Shown here piece by piece: positions 1 through 11,196 of a DNA stretch of 64,000 nucleotides. Every line of letters begins with the position of its first letter. The first letter of the stretch is position 1. Below the pieces are notes generated by a model, which was not told the origin of the DNA, did not search any database, and saw only the letters and a program-made list of their open reading frames with translations. This stretch comes from Parasponia andersonii. Its lineage: Eukaryota; Streptophyta; Magnoliopsida; Rosales; Cannabaceae. The stretch covers positions 326,627 to 390,626 of the forward strand of contig JXTB01000051.1 in NCBI GenBank assembly GCA_002914805.1, in the 5' to 3' direction. The translations under genes were made by a program, and so were the position numbers.

Positions 1-95
1 GGATTTGCGAAGTAGCAAGGGCACGTGAACAGTTGGAGAATCCAGCATCAGCAGTTCATGACACGTGGACGACTGGTGTAAAAACTGCTCCAACA
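1..95 (+). mobile_element. 3' end of a Ty3/gypsy LTR, cut by the window edge
   Basis: The segment matches, by eye, the last ~95 bases of the LTRs at 28038-28893 and 31364-32217: the shared landmarks are 'cagcatcagcagttca', a 'gtggac.gctggtg' block and the terminus 'ctccaaca'. It ends in CA at 95, so this is an intact LTR terminus in plus orientation. No primer-binding-site-like sequence follows, so it is a 3' LTR or a solo LTR. The rest of the element lies outside the window. Confidence 0.7.
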
Positions 96-330
96 ATTAC
101 CTCCAACATTATACGTGTACAATACTTGTATTGTATTCTAAATTTGCTAACTAGAACGTGTAGAAGTAGAAAGGATTATTCTAACGAGAAATACTTAGAT
201 ATGAAAATTTAATCATGTTCAGTGAGTTGGATGCTAAAATAAGAACAATAATAAACGGTATTCATCTGAATCCCAACAGTACATGTAAACACTAAACTCC
301 GAATGCATGTTAACACTCTTCCAAACCAAA
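96..330. other. Short intergenic / probable 3' UTR of the ATL gene
   Basis: AT-rich stretch between the LTR remnant and the stop codon of the minus-strand RING gene. It probably holds that gene's 3' UTR. No further coding or structured element is seen. Confidence 0.4.
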
Positions 331-966
331 TTAAAATAAAATCTGTATATATACACTCAGCAATGCCTGCCAAGTTAACGGTGTAACCTCAGCCAGAGGA
401 GTCGTGATCGGTGTCGGAACTGGAGTCGTGGTGGGCGTTGGAAGCGGTGACGTTCGACAGTTCGGACACGTTGGCCGGAGCCGGAGCCATGGATCAACGC
501 ACTTCACGTGAAAAACATGACCACAATCCGGAAGCAACCGGAGAACATCGCTCTCCGCAAAATCCACCAAACAAATTGAGCAGCAGGCCGCTGAGTCATC
601 TTCCCCACTGCCATCGCCAGACACAACGATAGCAACACCGTTGTCATCTAAGAGCTTGGCCCCGGCGAAGACAAACTTCGGAAAGCTTTGGAGAGTGGCC
701 TCGTTGAGGCCGAATTCGATGGCGGTCGCACTACTGGCGGATTCTTGATCGGCTGTGGTACTGGAGCCGACGCCTCCTGTACGAGGCTGATTCTCCCGGT
801 TAAGGAGGAACGCGCGCGTACGGAAGCGCGAGTTGAAGTAGTAAACGATGGCGAGAGCGATGAGGATGATGAGGCCGCCGAGGGAGATCTCAATCGCCTT
901 TAGGATTGTTCCTTCTCGACCATGGTAGTCTCGATCAATGTTTGAGTCCATACCGAAGGGATTCAT
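331..966 (-). CDS. ATL-family RING-H2 finger E3 ubiquitin ligase
   Basis: Intronless gene of 211 codons, typical of the plant ATL family (membrane-anchored RING-H2 E3 ligases that pass ubiquitin from an E2 to substrates at endomembranes or the plasma membrane). A short N-terminus is followed by one transmembrane helix at about residues 26-44 (core [13 protein letters not shown]), a basic stretch, the ATL GLD box ([13 protein letters not shown], about residues 87-99), an acidic linker, and a complete RING-H2 domain near residues 129-171 with CSIC, CGHVFH, the E2-contacting DPWL and CPNC in canonical spacing. The order and tail (SPLPTP, TPLAEV) resemble the ATL70-72 subgroup. The last residues after [10 protein letters not shown] look non-homologous, so the stop may have shifted slightly. 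The start is the first Met before the TM helix. It looks functional. The subgroup placement is from memory of the family. Confidence 0.93.
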   Translation of the reverse strand: MNPFGMDSNIDRDYHGREGTILKAIEISLGGLIILIALAIVYYFNSRFRTRAFLLNRENQPRTGGVGSSTTADQESASSATAIEFGLNEATLQSFPKFVFAGAKLLDDNGVAIVVSGDGSGEDDSAACCSICLVDFAESDVLRLLPDCGHVFHVKCVDPWLRLRPTCPNCRTSPLPTPTTTPVPTPITTPLAEVTPLTWQALLSVYIQILF

Positions 967-1164
967 ACTTGTAATATAATTCAGGCTTCTTCGGAACTGG
1001 GGAAAAGGAGTTAGGGAAGTCTGTGGGAGTACTTCTTAGTGAATAGTTTTATGCATTTTGAGGCCATGGAATGTGCTACGAAGCAAATGAGAAAGGACGG
1101 ATATTGTCAACACTCTTGACTCAACAACTGTGGCTTTGTGTTGAGTGTGTCTATGACGAATCGG

Positions 1165-1290
1165 AGTTTGGTTCCTTTGAATCTTTGAAGGGTTATTTTG
1201 ATGACTATTATTATAATTGTTTTTCTTAGTAAATTGTTACTCGCTGGTTTCTTGCGAGACTCAATTTCATAACGCAATCACGACGTGGTG
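1165..1290 (+). repeat. Degenerate dispersed repeat, copy 1 (partner 2978-3083)
   Basis: Shares an ordered set of words with 2978-3083: 'ttggttccttt.aat.ctttgaaggg', then 'aaattgtt.ctcgc' and finally 'acgacgtgg'. The order and spacing are kept with many substitutions and small indels. This suggests two old copies of one element in the same orientation. The family is unknown. Confidence 0.5.
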
Positions 1291-2977
1291 AATTTCGTAA
1301 GTGGCTAAGAGGCTAAATTTTGTATATTTAAGACTATACGTCATTTCATCCTCACAAATTATTTAGAAAAAATAACTTAATTACTGATTAACGTGTTGTC
1401 TTACAATTGATTAGTATTTAAATCATGTCTATTTCAATTTACAAATTTAGAAAATATTTTCATGATATTAACGTTTTCCGTTTCTATCATAGCAATCAAT
1501 AAGACCATGCAACTGGAAAGGAGTGAGTTGGTTTATTGTACTTGCTTAAAGAGAGGGGGGAAAAAAAGGATTTCCTTTTATTAATAAAAATAGAATGAGA
1601 TACATATAAATTAATCAACCAACTTGATATAATATCTGTAGAAAATAAATGCCAAAACTAGGTCATATATACGTTAACGTTATAATTACTTCTTAAGTCA
1701 TATATTGATTAGCGGATAATAACTATTGATTATTCTGCCCCAATTTCAAGAATAAAATCATTTATTCCAAAAATTGTTTTACTCACTCACATGTTAACAA
1801 ATCAAACAATAACCACTTTTGTAAAAAAAAAAATTAAAAATATCTGTGAAATTAGTTTTCTACGTTTTAATTTGCTGATTTGTCCCATATAAGGTAACTT
1901 TTGAGATCTTAGTCCCCAATTTCCGTACACTTCTAAGACACATATACTAAATGATTTAATAGAGTTGGCTTTAAATTTAAGTTAATAATTATCGAACTTT
2001 AAATCATTAGACCCAAATTAGAAAAAGGAAAAGGCTCAAGATACTCCACGGTCGAAAGGACTATAGAAAGTCAACAGAAAGTTCATATGGTTGATCTCCT
2101 GATTTAGCATATTGGCAAAACTGTATTATATAGGCAAGCCCTCGGGCTTGAGGAAATGAGAACCCAAGGAAGTCAAAGAGTCACTAATCCTGGTCTGATA
2201 TTCCCAGGGTTTGGCTTAAAGTGATCTAGAGGCAGGAAACACATAATTGCGGTCCAAACCACCAACCCTAAGCATCTTCTAATTAACTAATTAAGTAGGA
2301 GAATATCTTAGATCTTAAGAACAATTCTAACCATAGGATGGGAGTGCTATTTGCACTCTATTTTTCACAGTCTTTACACTTGTCTATTTCAATATTTGAA
2401 ATCTGAAGTTTACTAAAGCGCAATTAGAACTTAGCACTCCTCATTTTCTTTAACAAATGTCCACGTGGTGGAGTTGTGGACCCACGTCAAACGGCCTTGA
2501 TTACTATGTCGAAACTGAATTTATGTATCAGTAGGAGATTTTACTTCTGGAATATTTTGTCATTTCTTCTATACTTACAACCCTGCCAAAATTACTCGAT
2601 GACTTACGCATCCGAGTATTTTGCCGATAATTACCAACAAATTATGAAATGATCCAATTAGCATTATTCTTGTGCTAGCTACACGGTGGATTCAGTCTCC
2701 AATAAAATATGGAATTGATTACTCTAGTTTCCAGATGCCAAGAAAAGCTAATATTTAAAATAAACGAATAAGCATGATAAATAAATGATACTTAATATCG
2801 TTTTTAATTTTAAGAGCATGTTACTAATCCATAATTAAAAGAAAATAAATGAAAATGAGTTTAAAGAGTCAGAAATCAAATGTTGAGTCATCCTTCGAGA
2901 ATACCTATCTATACGAAGTTTCATTTTTTATTTCCTTGAACAATTTAAGGACAATTAATTATTGAGAATCATGATTT

Positions 2978-3083
2978 TGGTTCCTTTAATTCTTTGAAGG
3001 GTCGTATTGAATTATATTTTAGTATCATTATTAACAAATTGTTGTTCGCCGCTATCTCAAGAGGCTTAATTACGACGTGGAGA
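2978..3083 (+). repeat. Degenerate dispersed repeat, copy 2 (partner 1165-1290)
   Basis: Second copy of the element described at 1165-1290, same orientation, about 1.8 kb away. It ends with the shared 'acgacgtgg' block just before the GA microsatellite. Confidence 0.5.
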
Positions 3084-3101
3084 TTAACATACCCAAAAAA
3101 T

Positions 3102-3105
<4 letters not shown>

Positions 3106-3143
<38 letters not shown>
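3106..3143 (+). repeat. (AG)n microsatellite
   Basis: Uninterrupted AG dinucleotide run of about 19 units. Likely length-polymorphic. Confidence 0.97.
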
Positions 3144-3148
<5 letters not shown>

Positions 3149-3730
3149 TGCGTATTTAGTCTCGGGTTCACTCTTTTGCGCAAAAAATTATGTACTTTTA
3201 AGGGATTAGAATCAAAATCCATGTATTTAGATTTTGTTTCAAATTTTTCTATTATCAATTTTCTTTTAAGCTTAAGGTAGTCTTTGATTTGGAGTAATAA
3301 ACAAAGAAATGGAATGAATATTCCAATAGATGACTTTTCGTCTATTCGGTGGAATTGTATTTCCTAAAATAAATTAGTGGAAAAGTGATTCCATTCTTCT
3401 TATAAATATTGAATACCTAAACTACTCTTTTTCACTTCCAAACTCAACCTTTTTCCCATCGCGAGCTCCCAGTCTAGTTCCCTGCCTGAGTTTCGGCCAT
3501 AATGGTCATCATCTGAACTTTGACAGTCACTATTTGTCGCTCATGTTTCGCAGCTGCCGCCACTTCTTCTCTGTTCACTGTTGCTTTCGATGTCGTCGTT
3601 GTCGTGTGCGTTCCAATGGAATTGGATACCAAGGATCCCAATAATTCTTAATTGGAGCAACCGAAAGATTAATGCATTTTAATTGGGCATTTATGCAAAT
3701 TCAAAGATGTTGAAATCCCCAAATGAAAAC

Positions 3731-5913
3731 TGTAAAAACCCGAATTTTGGGAGGGTAATTTGGACAATTTACTAATTTTTCGGATAAAATATTGAGAGGA
3801 TTAATTTGCAAAAATTTTGTGCAGAAAGACTAAATTATAATTTTTGGGAGACTAGATTGATAGAGATTTAAAATTTGAGGACTTATGTGCAATTTTTGAA
3901 TAATTACATAGCCCTATAAAACAGGGCCACGTGCCATGTCCTTTTCTTTTCTCTCTCTCTCTTCTCTCTCTTCTCCCCTGATCTCTCTCTCTCTCTCTCT
4001 CTGCATTTCTCGGCCGAAAGAAGTAAGGGTCGCCGCAGGAGCCGCTCCGGCCGTCGTCCGCCCGCGCTATAGACCGGCGTCGACTCGCTTGACCGCGCTG
4101 AAACTCTGCCGCCCCTCGCCAGCCACCGCCGTCGCCTGCAATGCCGGAAATCCTCCAAGTTGCCATTTCGGTTTTTTCGTCACCGGCGACGATTCCGTCC
4201 ACCATTCAACCTCCAACCAGTCCCGTTAGATTCGTCTCGTCTCAAGGATCATCAAGGTATATATATCTCAACCCCATTTTGCTCGGATTGAAAGTTGCTA
4301 TTTTTGGATATTTTGAGTTTAAGTTTGACTTTTTGATCCGGCCGTTGGATTGAGTTTTTGTTGTCACTTTTGTATTATACTCGGAAAATGGAGAAGTTTG
4401 ATATATATATATATATATATATATTGCCTATGTTTGGTGATCGGCATAAAAATCGAGATCGGATGGTCGAGATTTGCCTCTTTTTACATGCCACCGGTCC
4501 GGTGTGGGCCCGGACCCAAATTGAACAAGTTATATGTCTAACCTAGCTATTTTGGTACTAGGAATTTAGCGAAGAGGTCCGTTTGTGGAATTGAAGCTCC
4601 GGTGAGAAGTTTGTTTTTCACAAAAAGACAATCAAGGGCTTGGAATTGGTTCCCGACCCTCCCGGCGATCGTCAACGACACGTTGAGGATTCGATAGCGT
4701 GGTATTGCTATTCGAGCGAGGTAGGGACTCAATTACCTCTGTTTAATATCGTTTTTGAATAAAACTTATTTTCTACAACATTTGAGAACAAACATGACTT
4801 TAGTTACTCGAATATCTATGATGAGAATTGGTTGTATGAGATATATACTGTATTACTCTGGAAATTTTCTGAGTGCAGGTTATTTTGGGTATATTAAAAA
4901 TTGGGCCGTTATGTTGCCTGTTTTTCTATAAAAACCTAGTATGCTGATTTTACTGAAAAACCAGAGTACGATTATTTTTATACTTTAGTTCTGTATTGCA
5001 CATGTCATAAGATCATATATTAGCACTGTGTTAGCATCGTGGGTTTACAGTATAGCACTGCATGCCCCACCGTCGATGAAAGTCTGTAAACTCGTGCGGG
5101 GTTTTGTTACTTCTGATTACCTCCCTATTTGACAGGTGTAGGCAATTCGGTTGCCCTTCCAGATTTGGTAGGTGATACACGGATGTTCCTTTTGGGTATG
5201 GGCTTAGGTATCAGGCAGGTTGTTAGGTATACATAGTGCCATCATCCTGGGTTTCCACAGAAGAGAAGATGAGAACTCATGGGTATGGGTTGATTTGCGT
5301 TATGTGCATACGAATTGGATAGTTTTGATTACACTACTTTTTATATATATATGGATTTCCGGTTTGGATTATATATATATGTATGTTTTAGACTAAACTA
5401 ACCATGTAGGAATTTCCCATCACTAAAATATTTTTGATCGAGGTAATTATTTTTCCTACTGGGCATTTTATGCTCACCCCCCTACCTTCTTCCTCAGGTG
5501 GTGTCCAGTGCAATCCTAGTGATCAAGAAGAGTAAGAGGTCATCTGGATTGCTGTTCGTCTCTTGGTAATTCTAGGAGTTTGTTGTCGTAGTCTTTAGAC
5601 TATTTGGGTTTTGTATTAGCATTGAACCAAGATTACTGCTTTCTATTTTGTCTGCGAACTTATGTATACCATTCTGGTATTTGACTTTTGTTATGGATGA
5701 TGGTGATGCTTGGGCTTTTATGTGACTTCGTGATTTTTAATTATTATTCAGTCTATATTTAATAGTGTACACGGGGTAGAATTCTGATTATTTTATTTAA
5801 ATGGACCGTTTTTATAAAAACTAGAACTTTTGACACTTTTCAAATAAATCAAGGAATTTCCCACTTTTGTGAAATTCCCCTTCGGTCACTGGCCCGGGTT
5901 TTGGGTCGTGACA
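3731..5913 (+). mobile_element. Solo LTR (about 2.2 kb) nested in the MITE
   Basis: Begins TGTAAAAACCCG and ends CCCGGGTTTTGGGTCGTGACA-like (last bases GTCGTGACA), i.e. TG...CA with inverted TGT/ACA tips. It is followed directly by the other half of the interrupted MITE, with no internal retroelement sequence. Flanking pentamers are AAAAC (left) and AAAAT (right), an imperfect target duplication. A second, 3'-truncated copy lies at 37414-38692, which supports a mobile repeat. Inside are a CT-rich tract (about 3945-4003), a GC-rich block (about 4010-4140) and a (TA)n run at 4401-4424. Short ORFs in this region are low-complexity artefacts. Confidence 0.75.
4401..4424 (+). repeat. (AT)n microsatellite in the solo LTR
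   Basis: Perfect AT dinucleotide run. The related LTR copy near 38096 has only a very short version, so the expansion came after the copies separated. Confidence 0.9.
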
Positions 5914-6290
5914 AAAATAATCGATACTGAACAAATTGATATTGAGCAAATTCTTTCGTTATTTTAGGGAGTAGCCATTGTAAAATTAATTAGTCATATA
6001 TGTTTGTTTAGAGGAATTAGTCATATATGTTTTTTTTTTAAGGAACTAATCATTTTTTATACTAATTTAATTAGTTTTTAACTTTTATGACGTATAAGGG
6101 TAATTTGGTCTATATAATGTTAATTCCATTTCATTTGACAGTAAAAAACACAATAATCTTAATTCAGGCACTGATTCTAAAATATTAACTAAATAAATTT
6201 ACTAATTTTTTTTTCCCCATCCTACTCTTATTCCATTCCTATTATCATTACTATTTCTTTTCTAATTTTGCTTTGTAATCAAATGCCACC

Positions 6291-7273
6291 TAAGTTATCT
6301 GGGTTAATGTTGTTGATCATGAATAAAAATAAAAACTTGACCTCCAAAAATACCTAGAAATCAATGAAACAAATATAATCCTAATACATCGAATAGCCAA
6401 TTTAAAATTTTGCTTATTTACGTAGTCAAATACAATATAAATAGTAAGAATGTATCTTCTCCTTTTATACATTTTTTGGTTTATGTTTATTTTGTTAAAT
6501 TTCCCAATGGTTATATCAATTTTGACCTTTTTTAAGAATGTAATGAAAAAAAAAGGATAAATTATGAATTATTTATAAAATTAGGATTTTTATTTAATAA
6601 AAAATTCAGAATTCTAAAATTAGTCCTAACTCGATCTTTGTCGAAAAATCTAGATATATCGAGAAAAATAAAGTGGAAGAGGCATGGCAGAGAAGGCAGT
6701 CGACCATCCTAGGTCATAGTTGAAATAGTCAAAACAGTTGAAAATGGTCTTAAAATTTTATCCCTAGTCGAACAGAGACGTGATCATACTCAACGAAAAT
6801 GATAGTGTGATGTTGCAGATGGCGATAGTGGCATAAATAGTTTAAGATTTATTAAAGAAAAATATATTTCAGGATTTACTAGAGAATATAATATCTAAGC
6901 AATTTAAATGCGTAACATGGTAATAAAAATTAGTTTCAATAACATTCATAGATGAGTTTTTTTTCCTAGTATCCTAATAGACCCTTGGTATAATATCCAA
7001 TTTTATATTTTCACTGAGTAATTTGGCTGACTCCGATGACAAGGTGGATTTGAAAGCAAATATAAAATCAAAGATAAGGATTGTAATTTTTCAAAAATTA
7101 TGAAAGAAAAGATTTTTCCTGCAAAAAGAAAAAGAAAAAAAGTAAACTCAAATTAGGGATAATATAAAAGGAAATCCATTACCACATTAAAACTTCAAAC
7201 AAGAAAAAAAGAATTTTGTATATTTAAAAACTATTATAGTTGGATTCACAAGAAGCTACAAGTCATTTTTGGT
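6291..7273. other. Intergenic, AT-rich, no recognised feature
   Basis: About 1 kb of AT-rich DNA with poly-A/T tracts between the MITE and the direct repeat that flanks the chromovirus. No ORF, RNA gene or repeat structure could be supported. Confidence 0.5.
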
Positions 7274-7403
7274 CTAGATAACTTAAACTATTTTTTTGGA
7301 CGCCAATTGCTAGATAAAAGGAACAAAGATATTTCTTCATTAATTTTACTCTAATTTTGACTATACATGTGAATTTGGTGAGATTTGATAGAAAAATACA
7401 AAC
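7274..7403 (+). repeat. 130-bp direct repeat flanking the chromovirus, left copy
   Basis: From 'ctagataacttaaac' to 'gaaaaatacaaac' this is nearly identical to 11946-12075; I count about five substitutions and no indel over 130 bases. The truncated retroelement fills the interval exactly: its LTR tip starts one base after this copy ends. The repeat is far too long for an LTR-element target duplication (4-6 bp). Confidence 0.9.
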
Positions 7404-7404
7404 T

Positions 7405-8501
7405 TGTCACAGGGTCTAAAATTCAAAATAAATTTTTCGCCTTGTGATGGCACTAAGTCGCTCACTTAGTCAGCCGCTCTCAAGTATTTATCTCATAAAC
7501 TCACAATAAGGGACTCTTGGGACAATTATAAGCAAGGCACACACCACATATAGGAATCACTCCTAACCTTTTTATTAATCACAAAAAGGAATTACAACTC
7601 ACTCGGAAGGGATCACATAAGTCTCTTATTTTCGGTGTCCTCAACCATTCCCACACTTGGGTATTTATAGGCAACATAGGTGTAGTTGACATCCCCAGCC
7701 ACTAGGACCACTATTCCCACATTCTAAGGAATGGAACATGTTTAAATCACTAAGAGATGCCATTTGGTACGAGGTTGTGCGGGACAATATAAGGAATAAC
7801 CGAAGGAAATGGAACTGGCCACGTTCAGCCCATCTGCCGGTGTTGTGCGCAGTGTGGCCGAGTGGCGCACGCATTCTATGTGCCATGCCCTATCGTGTCT
7901 CAGTGATGCGCCTATTTTTCGCATGCATATGCACCACGTCCGCTACACTCGGCCATTCTTCCACTTCTGCCTGGTTCCTATGGAACTCGGTTGTAGGCGC
8001 CCTGCCGCCCACCTTGGTCAATCGTGGCCACGTTCTGTGGACCACGTTCCCCGCCTTTCTCGGCCATTTGCCGAGGCTGGTGCCAAGGTGTTCCATGACT
8101 CTCTAGTCGTGATCACGCTCTCTTGGCTATGTCTCCACTTTTCTCGGCCGCCTGTTTGAATGCCCGCCCAAGCGCTCGGATGTCTCTCACACATGTCTGT
8201 GCATGTTAATCGTGCGTGTATGCCATGTCTCGGCTGCGCACATGTTCTGCTTGCGCGCGCACACCATGCTGTGCACACCGTCCTTATAAAACTCGCTGTG
8301 GGACACACACATGTGAGTCACTCCCATGTGTGCCTTAGTGTTCTACTTTGTGTGCCCGCCCAGCACACTTGCCTTGCATGCCCGCCATGCATTTACTTGT
8401 AACTTACAAGTCTTGCCATGCGTTTCCCCCGAGGCATGGTTTATGAGTCAGCTCGTGCTAGCTTGCACACGGGTCCTATCCGAGTTTACGAGGGTCTTAC
8501 A
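7405..8501 (-). repeat. 3' LTR of the chromovirus (1097 bp)
   Basis: On the minus strand it begins TGTAAGACCC and ends GACCCTGTGACA-like (tip TGTGACA), giving TG...CA ends. A TATA-like motif (CCTATAAATA, minus strand, about 7663-7672) suits an LTR promoter. It is GC-richer than its surroundings. ORFs in this interval are non-coding by-products. Confidence 0.85.
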
Positions 8502-8516
8502 AACCCACCCCCGCCG
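8502..8516 (-). promoter_or_regulatory. Polypurine tract of the chromovirus
   Basis: On the minus strand a purine-rich run (CCGGCGGGGGTGGGTT) sits immediately upstream of the LTR start. This is where plus-strand DNA priming takes place in LTR retrotransposons. Confidence 0.75.
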
Positions 8517-8529
8517 GATGAAGCCGACA

Positions 8530-8700
8530 TCCTCGTCGGGAGAGTTTCCAAATACGCCTTCACCTCGTCCTCGAATTCTCACAAAGTTACATCACGTTCC
8601 CAAGTAGCGTCCGCCTCGCTACTGCCTTACCATTGAACCAAATAATCTGTTCTTCGGTTCTTACGGCTTGCCCCCATAGTTCGGTGATCAAGAATTTTCG
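8530..8700 (-). pseudogene. Chromodomain remnant at the end of the pol polyprotein
   Basis: Conceptual translation of the minus strand gives RTDYLVQW, then SSEADATWERD and EFEDEVKAYLE, matching the chromodomain core (Y.VKWKG..... .TWE). Two in-frame stops interrupt it: TAA at 8627-8629 right after the VQW aromatic motif and TGA at 8579-8581 where a Trp is expected. In chromoviruses this domain follows the integrase and is thought to bias integration by reading histone marks. This copy could not make it in full. Confidence 0.75.
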
Positions 8701-8749
8701 CCAACCTTTTCTGACACACCTTTCTCACAACCGGTGGAGCTCGTTTTAC

Positions 8750-10160
8750 TTATTGCCGCTTAGTATTCTCATGGTAAGGTTTGAAGAAACTTACATGGAA
8801 AGTGGGAAGAATTTTCATTCTTTCAGGCAATGCCAGCCTGTATGCTTCATTGCCGACTTTCTTGAGTACCTCGAATGGCCCATCGAATTTTTGTATCAAG
8901 CTTTTGTGGTTCCGCTTGTCCGTCACTTTCTTCCAGATTTGTGGTGTTAAATTAAGTAACACCTTGTCCCCTTCCTGGAATTCTAGAGGCCGTCGATTCT
9001 GGTCAGCATACTTCTTCATCCGCCGCTGTGCCTTGGCCAAGCTATCCCGTGCTTGGTCAATCAGTTCTTGCTTCTCTATAGCAAAACGGTAGGCAGCAGG
9101 GCACACACCTTGAGATTTTTGTTTGGCTATCTCCAAGAGTGTCAGGGGTTGATACCCGAATGCTAGCTCAGATGGGCTCATCCCTGTTGATGAAGATTTG
9201 TGTAGGTTGTAGCAGAATTGGGCTACATCAAGTAAACCCACCTAATCCTTTTGACTTGCGCACACATAGTGGCGTAAGTACTCTTCTACCAAAGCATTGA
9301 TCCACTCCGTTTAGCCATCGGTTTGCGGATGGTCTGCTGTGGAGAACTTTAATTCTGAGCCTATGAGTTTGAAAAGATAGGTCCAGAAATTTACCCGTGA
9401 ATTGCGCATCACGGTCGCTGACTATATCCCGTGGCACTCTAAACACCTTCACACGTGTTTGAAAAATAATTCGGCAGCCACATCTGTCGGGCAAGCATAT
9501 GGTGCAACAATGAATACCGCATACTTGGAGAACCGATCAATAATCACCATTATTGATCGCTTGCCATCAACCGTAGGAAAGCCAACAATAAAATCCATGG
9601 AAATGGACTCCTATGGTCGTTCCGGGATGGGGAGGGGTTGAAGTAGACTGGCTTGTTTCTTCCTCTCGGTCTTATCTAGTTGGCACACTAGACATGTACG
9701 GATATAAAGTTCAACATCCTCCTCCATCTTGGGCCAGAAGTAGTGCCTTGACAACAAGGCAAGCATCCGTTCCACTCCTGGATGGCCAGCCCATTGAGGG
9801 TCATGGGTCTCTTTCAACAAATCTTGTCTAAGTCCCCCGCCCCTAGGGATATACAATCTATCGTCCTTCGTATGCAACAAGTTGTCCTCGACCCAATATT
9901 TGCGGATTTCCCCATCAAGAACTTGCTGCCTAAACTTGTAGTAAGCCTTATCTGCTTCAATGTGTTGCTTGATTTTGTCAAGAAAACTCGATTCCACCAT
10001 TGTAAGGGAAGCAACAAAGGATTTTACCTCTTTTCGACTTAGAGCATCTGCCACTTGGTTCTCCTTGCCTGGCCGATGTAGCCATGCAAAGTCGAACTCA
10101 GCAAGGAATTCCTGCTATCTTGCTTATTTCGGGGAGAGTTTCTTTTGCGTCTTGAAGTAG
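8750..10160 (-). pseudogene. Integrase of the chromovirus (broken)
   Basis: The zinc-binding N-terminus is at 9611-10054, with WAGHPGVERMLALL and later TCLVCQ (the HHCC region), right after an RNase H tail with MADALSRK. The catalytic core follows at about 9230-9610 (SISMDFIVG and VSDRD motifs carry the first two acidic residues) but is broken by frameshifts and stops. The C-terminal region at 8750-9241 holds AQFCYNLHKSSSTGMSP, FQEGDKVLLNL and TFHVSFFKPYH. The order fits Ty3/gypsy pol. Confidence 0.85.
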
Positions 10161-10468
10161 GTGTTGGCAACATTATCAGTTATCACTGTGAATTTCATAC
10201 CCAACAGATAATGTTTCCATATCTCTAGACAATGAATTACTACTGTCATCTCCTTTTCGTGGGCTGAATACCGCTGTTCAGCTTCTGATTTTCATAGGCA
10301 ATGAGGTGTCCCTCCTGGACTAATACCCCAGTAATGGCTCTATCAGATGCATCGGTATGGACTTCAAATGGTAAACTGAAGTTTGGTAAGCGTAGAACAG
10401 GTTCTGAAATTACCGCTTGTTTCACCCTCTCGTAGGCTCTTTGACATTCGTCCGTCCACTCCCACTTT
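10160..10468 (-). pseudogene. RNase H segment of the chromovirus (broken)
   Basis: The minus strand can be read as LPFEVHTDASDRAITGVL followed by QEGHLIAYENQKLN, the signature of the retroelement RNase H domain (first catalytic Asp in HTDAS). It is out of frame with the RT segment and carries further frameshifts. Confidence 0.75.
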
Positions 10469-11196
10469 CTATCTTTTTTTCAGCAAGTCGATGAGTGGGC
10501 TTACTTTCTTCGAGTAGCCTTCAATGTGTCTTCGGTAATAAGTTGCTAGTCCAAGGAAGGACCGCAACTCCGTCACCTTCGTTGGGGCTGTCCAATCAAC
10601 AATGACTTGGACTTTCCGCTCATTCATACGGATCTTCCCCTTGCTAATCCGATGTCCCAGAAACATAGTTTCTGTTTGCCAGAACTCACATTTTTCTTTC
10701 TTGACATAAAGGGAATTCTCCCTTAACTTAGAGAAAACCCGCTTTAAGTGATGTACATGTTCAAGCAATGACTCACTATACACCACAATGTCATCTAGAT
10801 AGACCACTACAAAGTCATCTAGGAACTCATAGAGCACATCGTTCATCAAGTTGCAAAATGTAGCAGGGGCGTTGGTTAAACCAAAGGGCATAACAAGGAA
10901 CTCGTAGGAGCCATACCTTGTGACACATGCTGTTTTTGCCTCATCTCCATCGGCAATGCGCACCTACCAGTATCCCAACCGCAGGTCCAGTTTAGTGAAG
11001 TATGTTGCTCTTGATAATTGGTCGAACAAATCCGCCACATTTGGAACAGGGTACTTATTTTTAATAGTTACCTTGTTCAGTGCTCTATAATCTACACACA
11101 TCTAAAGGGACTTGTCTTGCTTCTTTTGAAAAAGCACCGGCGCACCGTAGGGTGCCTTCGAGGTTGTAGATACCCCGCCTCCAGCAAGTCATCTAG
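10469..11196 (-). pseudogene. Reverse transcriptase of the chromovirus (broken)
   Basis: The RT palm is clear: [16 protein letters not shown] (first catalytic Asp), [12 protein letters not shown] and YLDDIVVYS (catalytic Asp pair), then FLGHRIS and [13 protein letters not shown] in the thumb. In-frame stops include TAG at 10964-10966, where Gln is usual (GYWQVRI-type motif), and another TAG before the MCVDYR block. Both fit C-to-T changes in CAG codons. Confidence 0.9.

Larger units (their letters stand above)
967..3275. other. Intergenic region upstream of the ATL gene
   Basis: AT-rich DNA with no convincing ORF; the first few hundred bases should contain the ATL promoter and 5' UTR, since that gene is read leftward. 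It holds a degenerate repeat pair (1165-1290 and 2978-3083) and a GA microsatellite (3106-3143), listed separately. Nothing else is recognised. Confidence 0.5.
3276..6290. mobile_element. PIF/Harbinger-like MITE interrupted by a solo LTR
   Basis: The left end reads GGTAGTCTTTGATT and the reverse complement of the right end reads GGTGGCATTTGATT, followed on both sides by related 'aatggaat' motifs. The 3-bp flanks are TAA at 3273-3275 and TAA at 6291-6293, the TWA duplication expected of PIF/Harbinger elements. Without the 2.18-kb LTR at 3731-5913 the element would be about 0.83 kb with no transposase, hence a MITE-class deletion derivative. A locally GC-richer stretch at about 3420-3640 lies inside its left arm. 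Confidence 0.7.

Noticed and set aside
411..903. Overlapping ORFs on both strands across the ATL gene (411-632 +, 648-893 -, 688-903 +)
   Set aside because: They are shadow frames of the ATL coding sequence; none has a recognisable domain, while the 331-966 frame has TM, GLD and RING-H2 motifs.
3852..4353. Several Ser/Arg-rich ORFs over the CT tract and GC-rich block, and similar ones at 37518-37974
   Set aside because: They lie in LTR copies, arise from microsatellite and GC-rich sequence, and are not conserved between the two copies.
7665..8636. Many ORFs of 60-122 codons on both strands
   Set aside because: All lie in the chromovirus 3' LTR; the open frames reflect its higher GC content, and no protein motif is visible.
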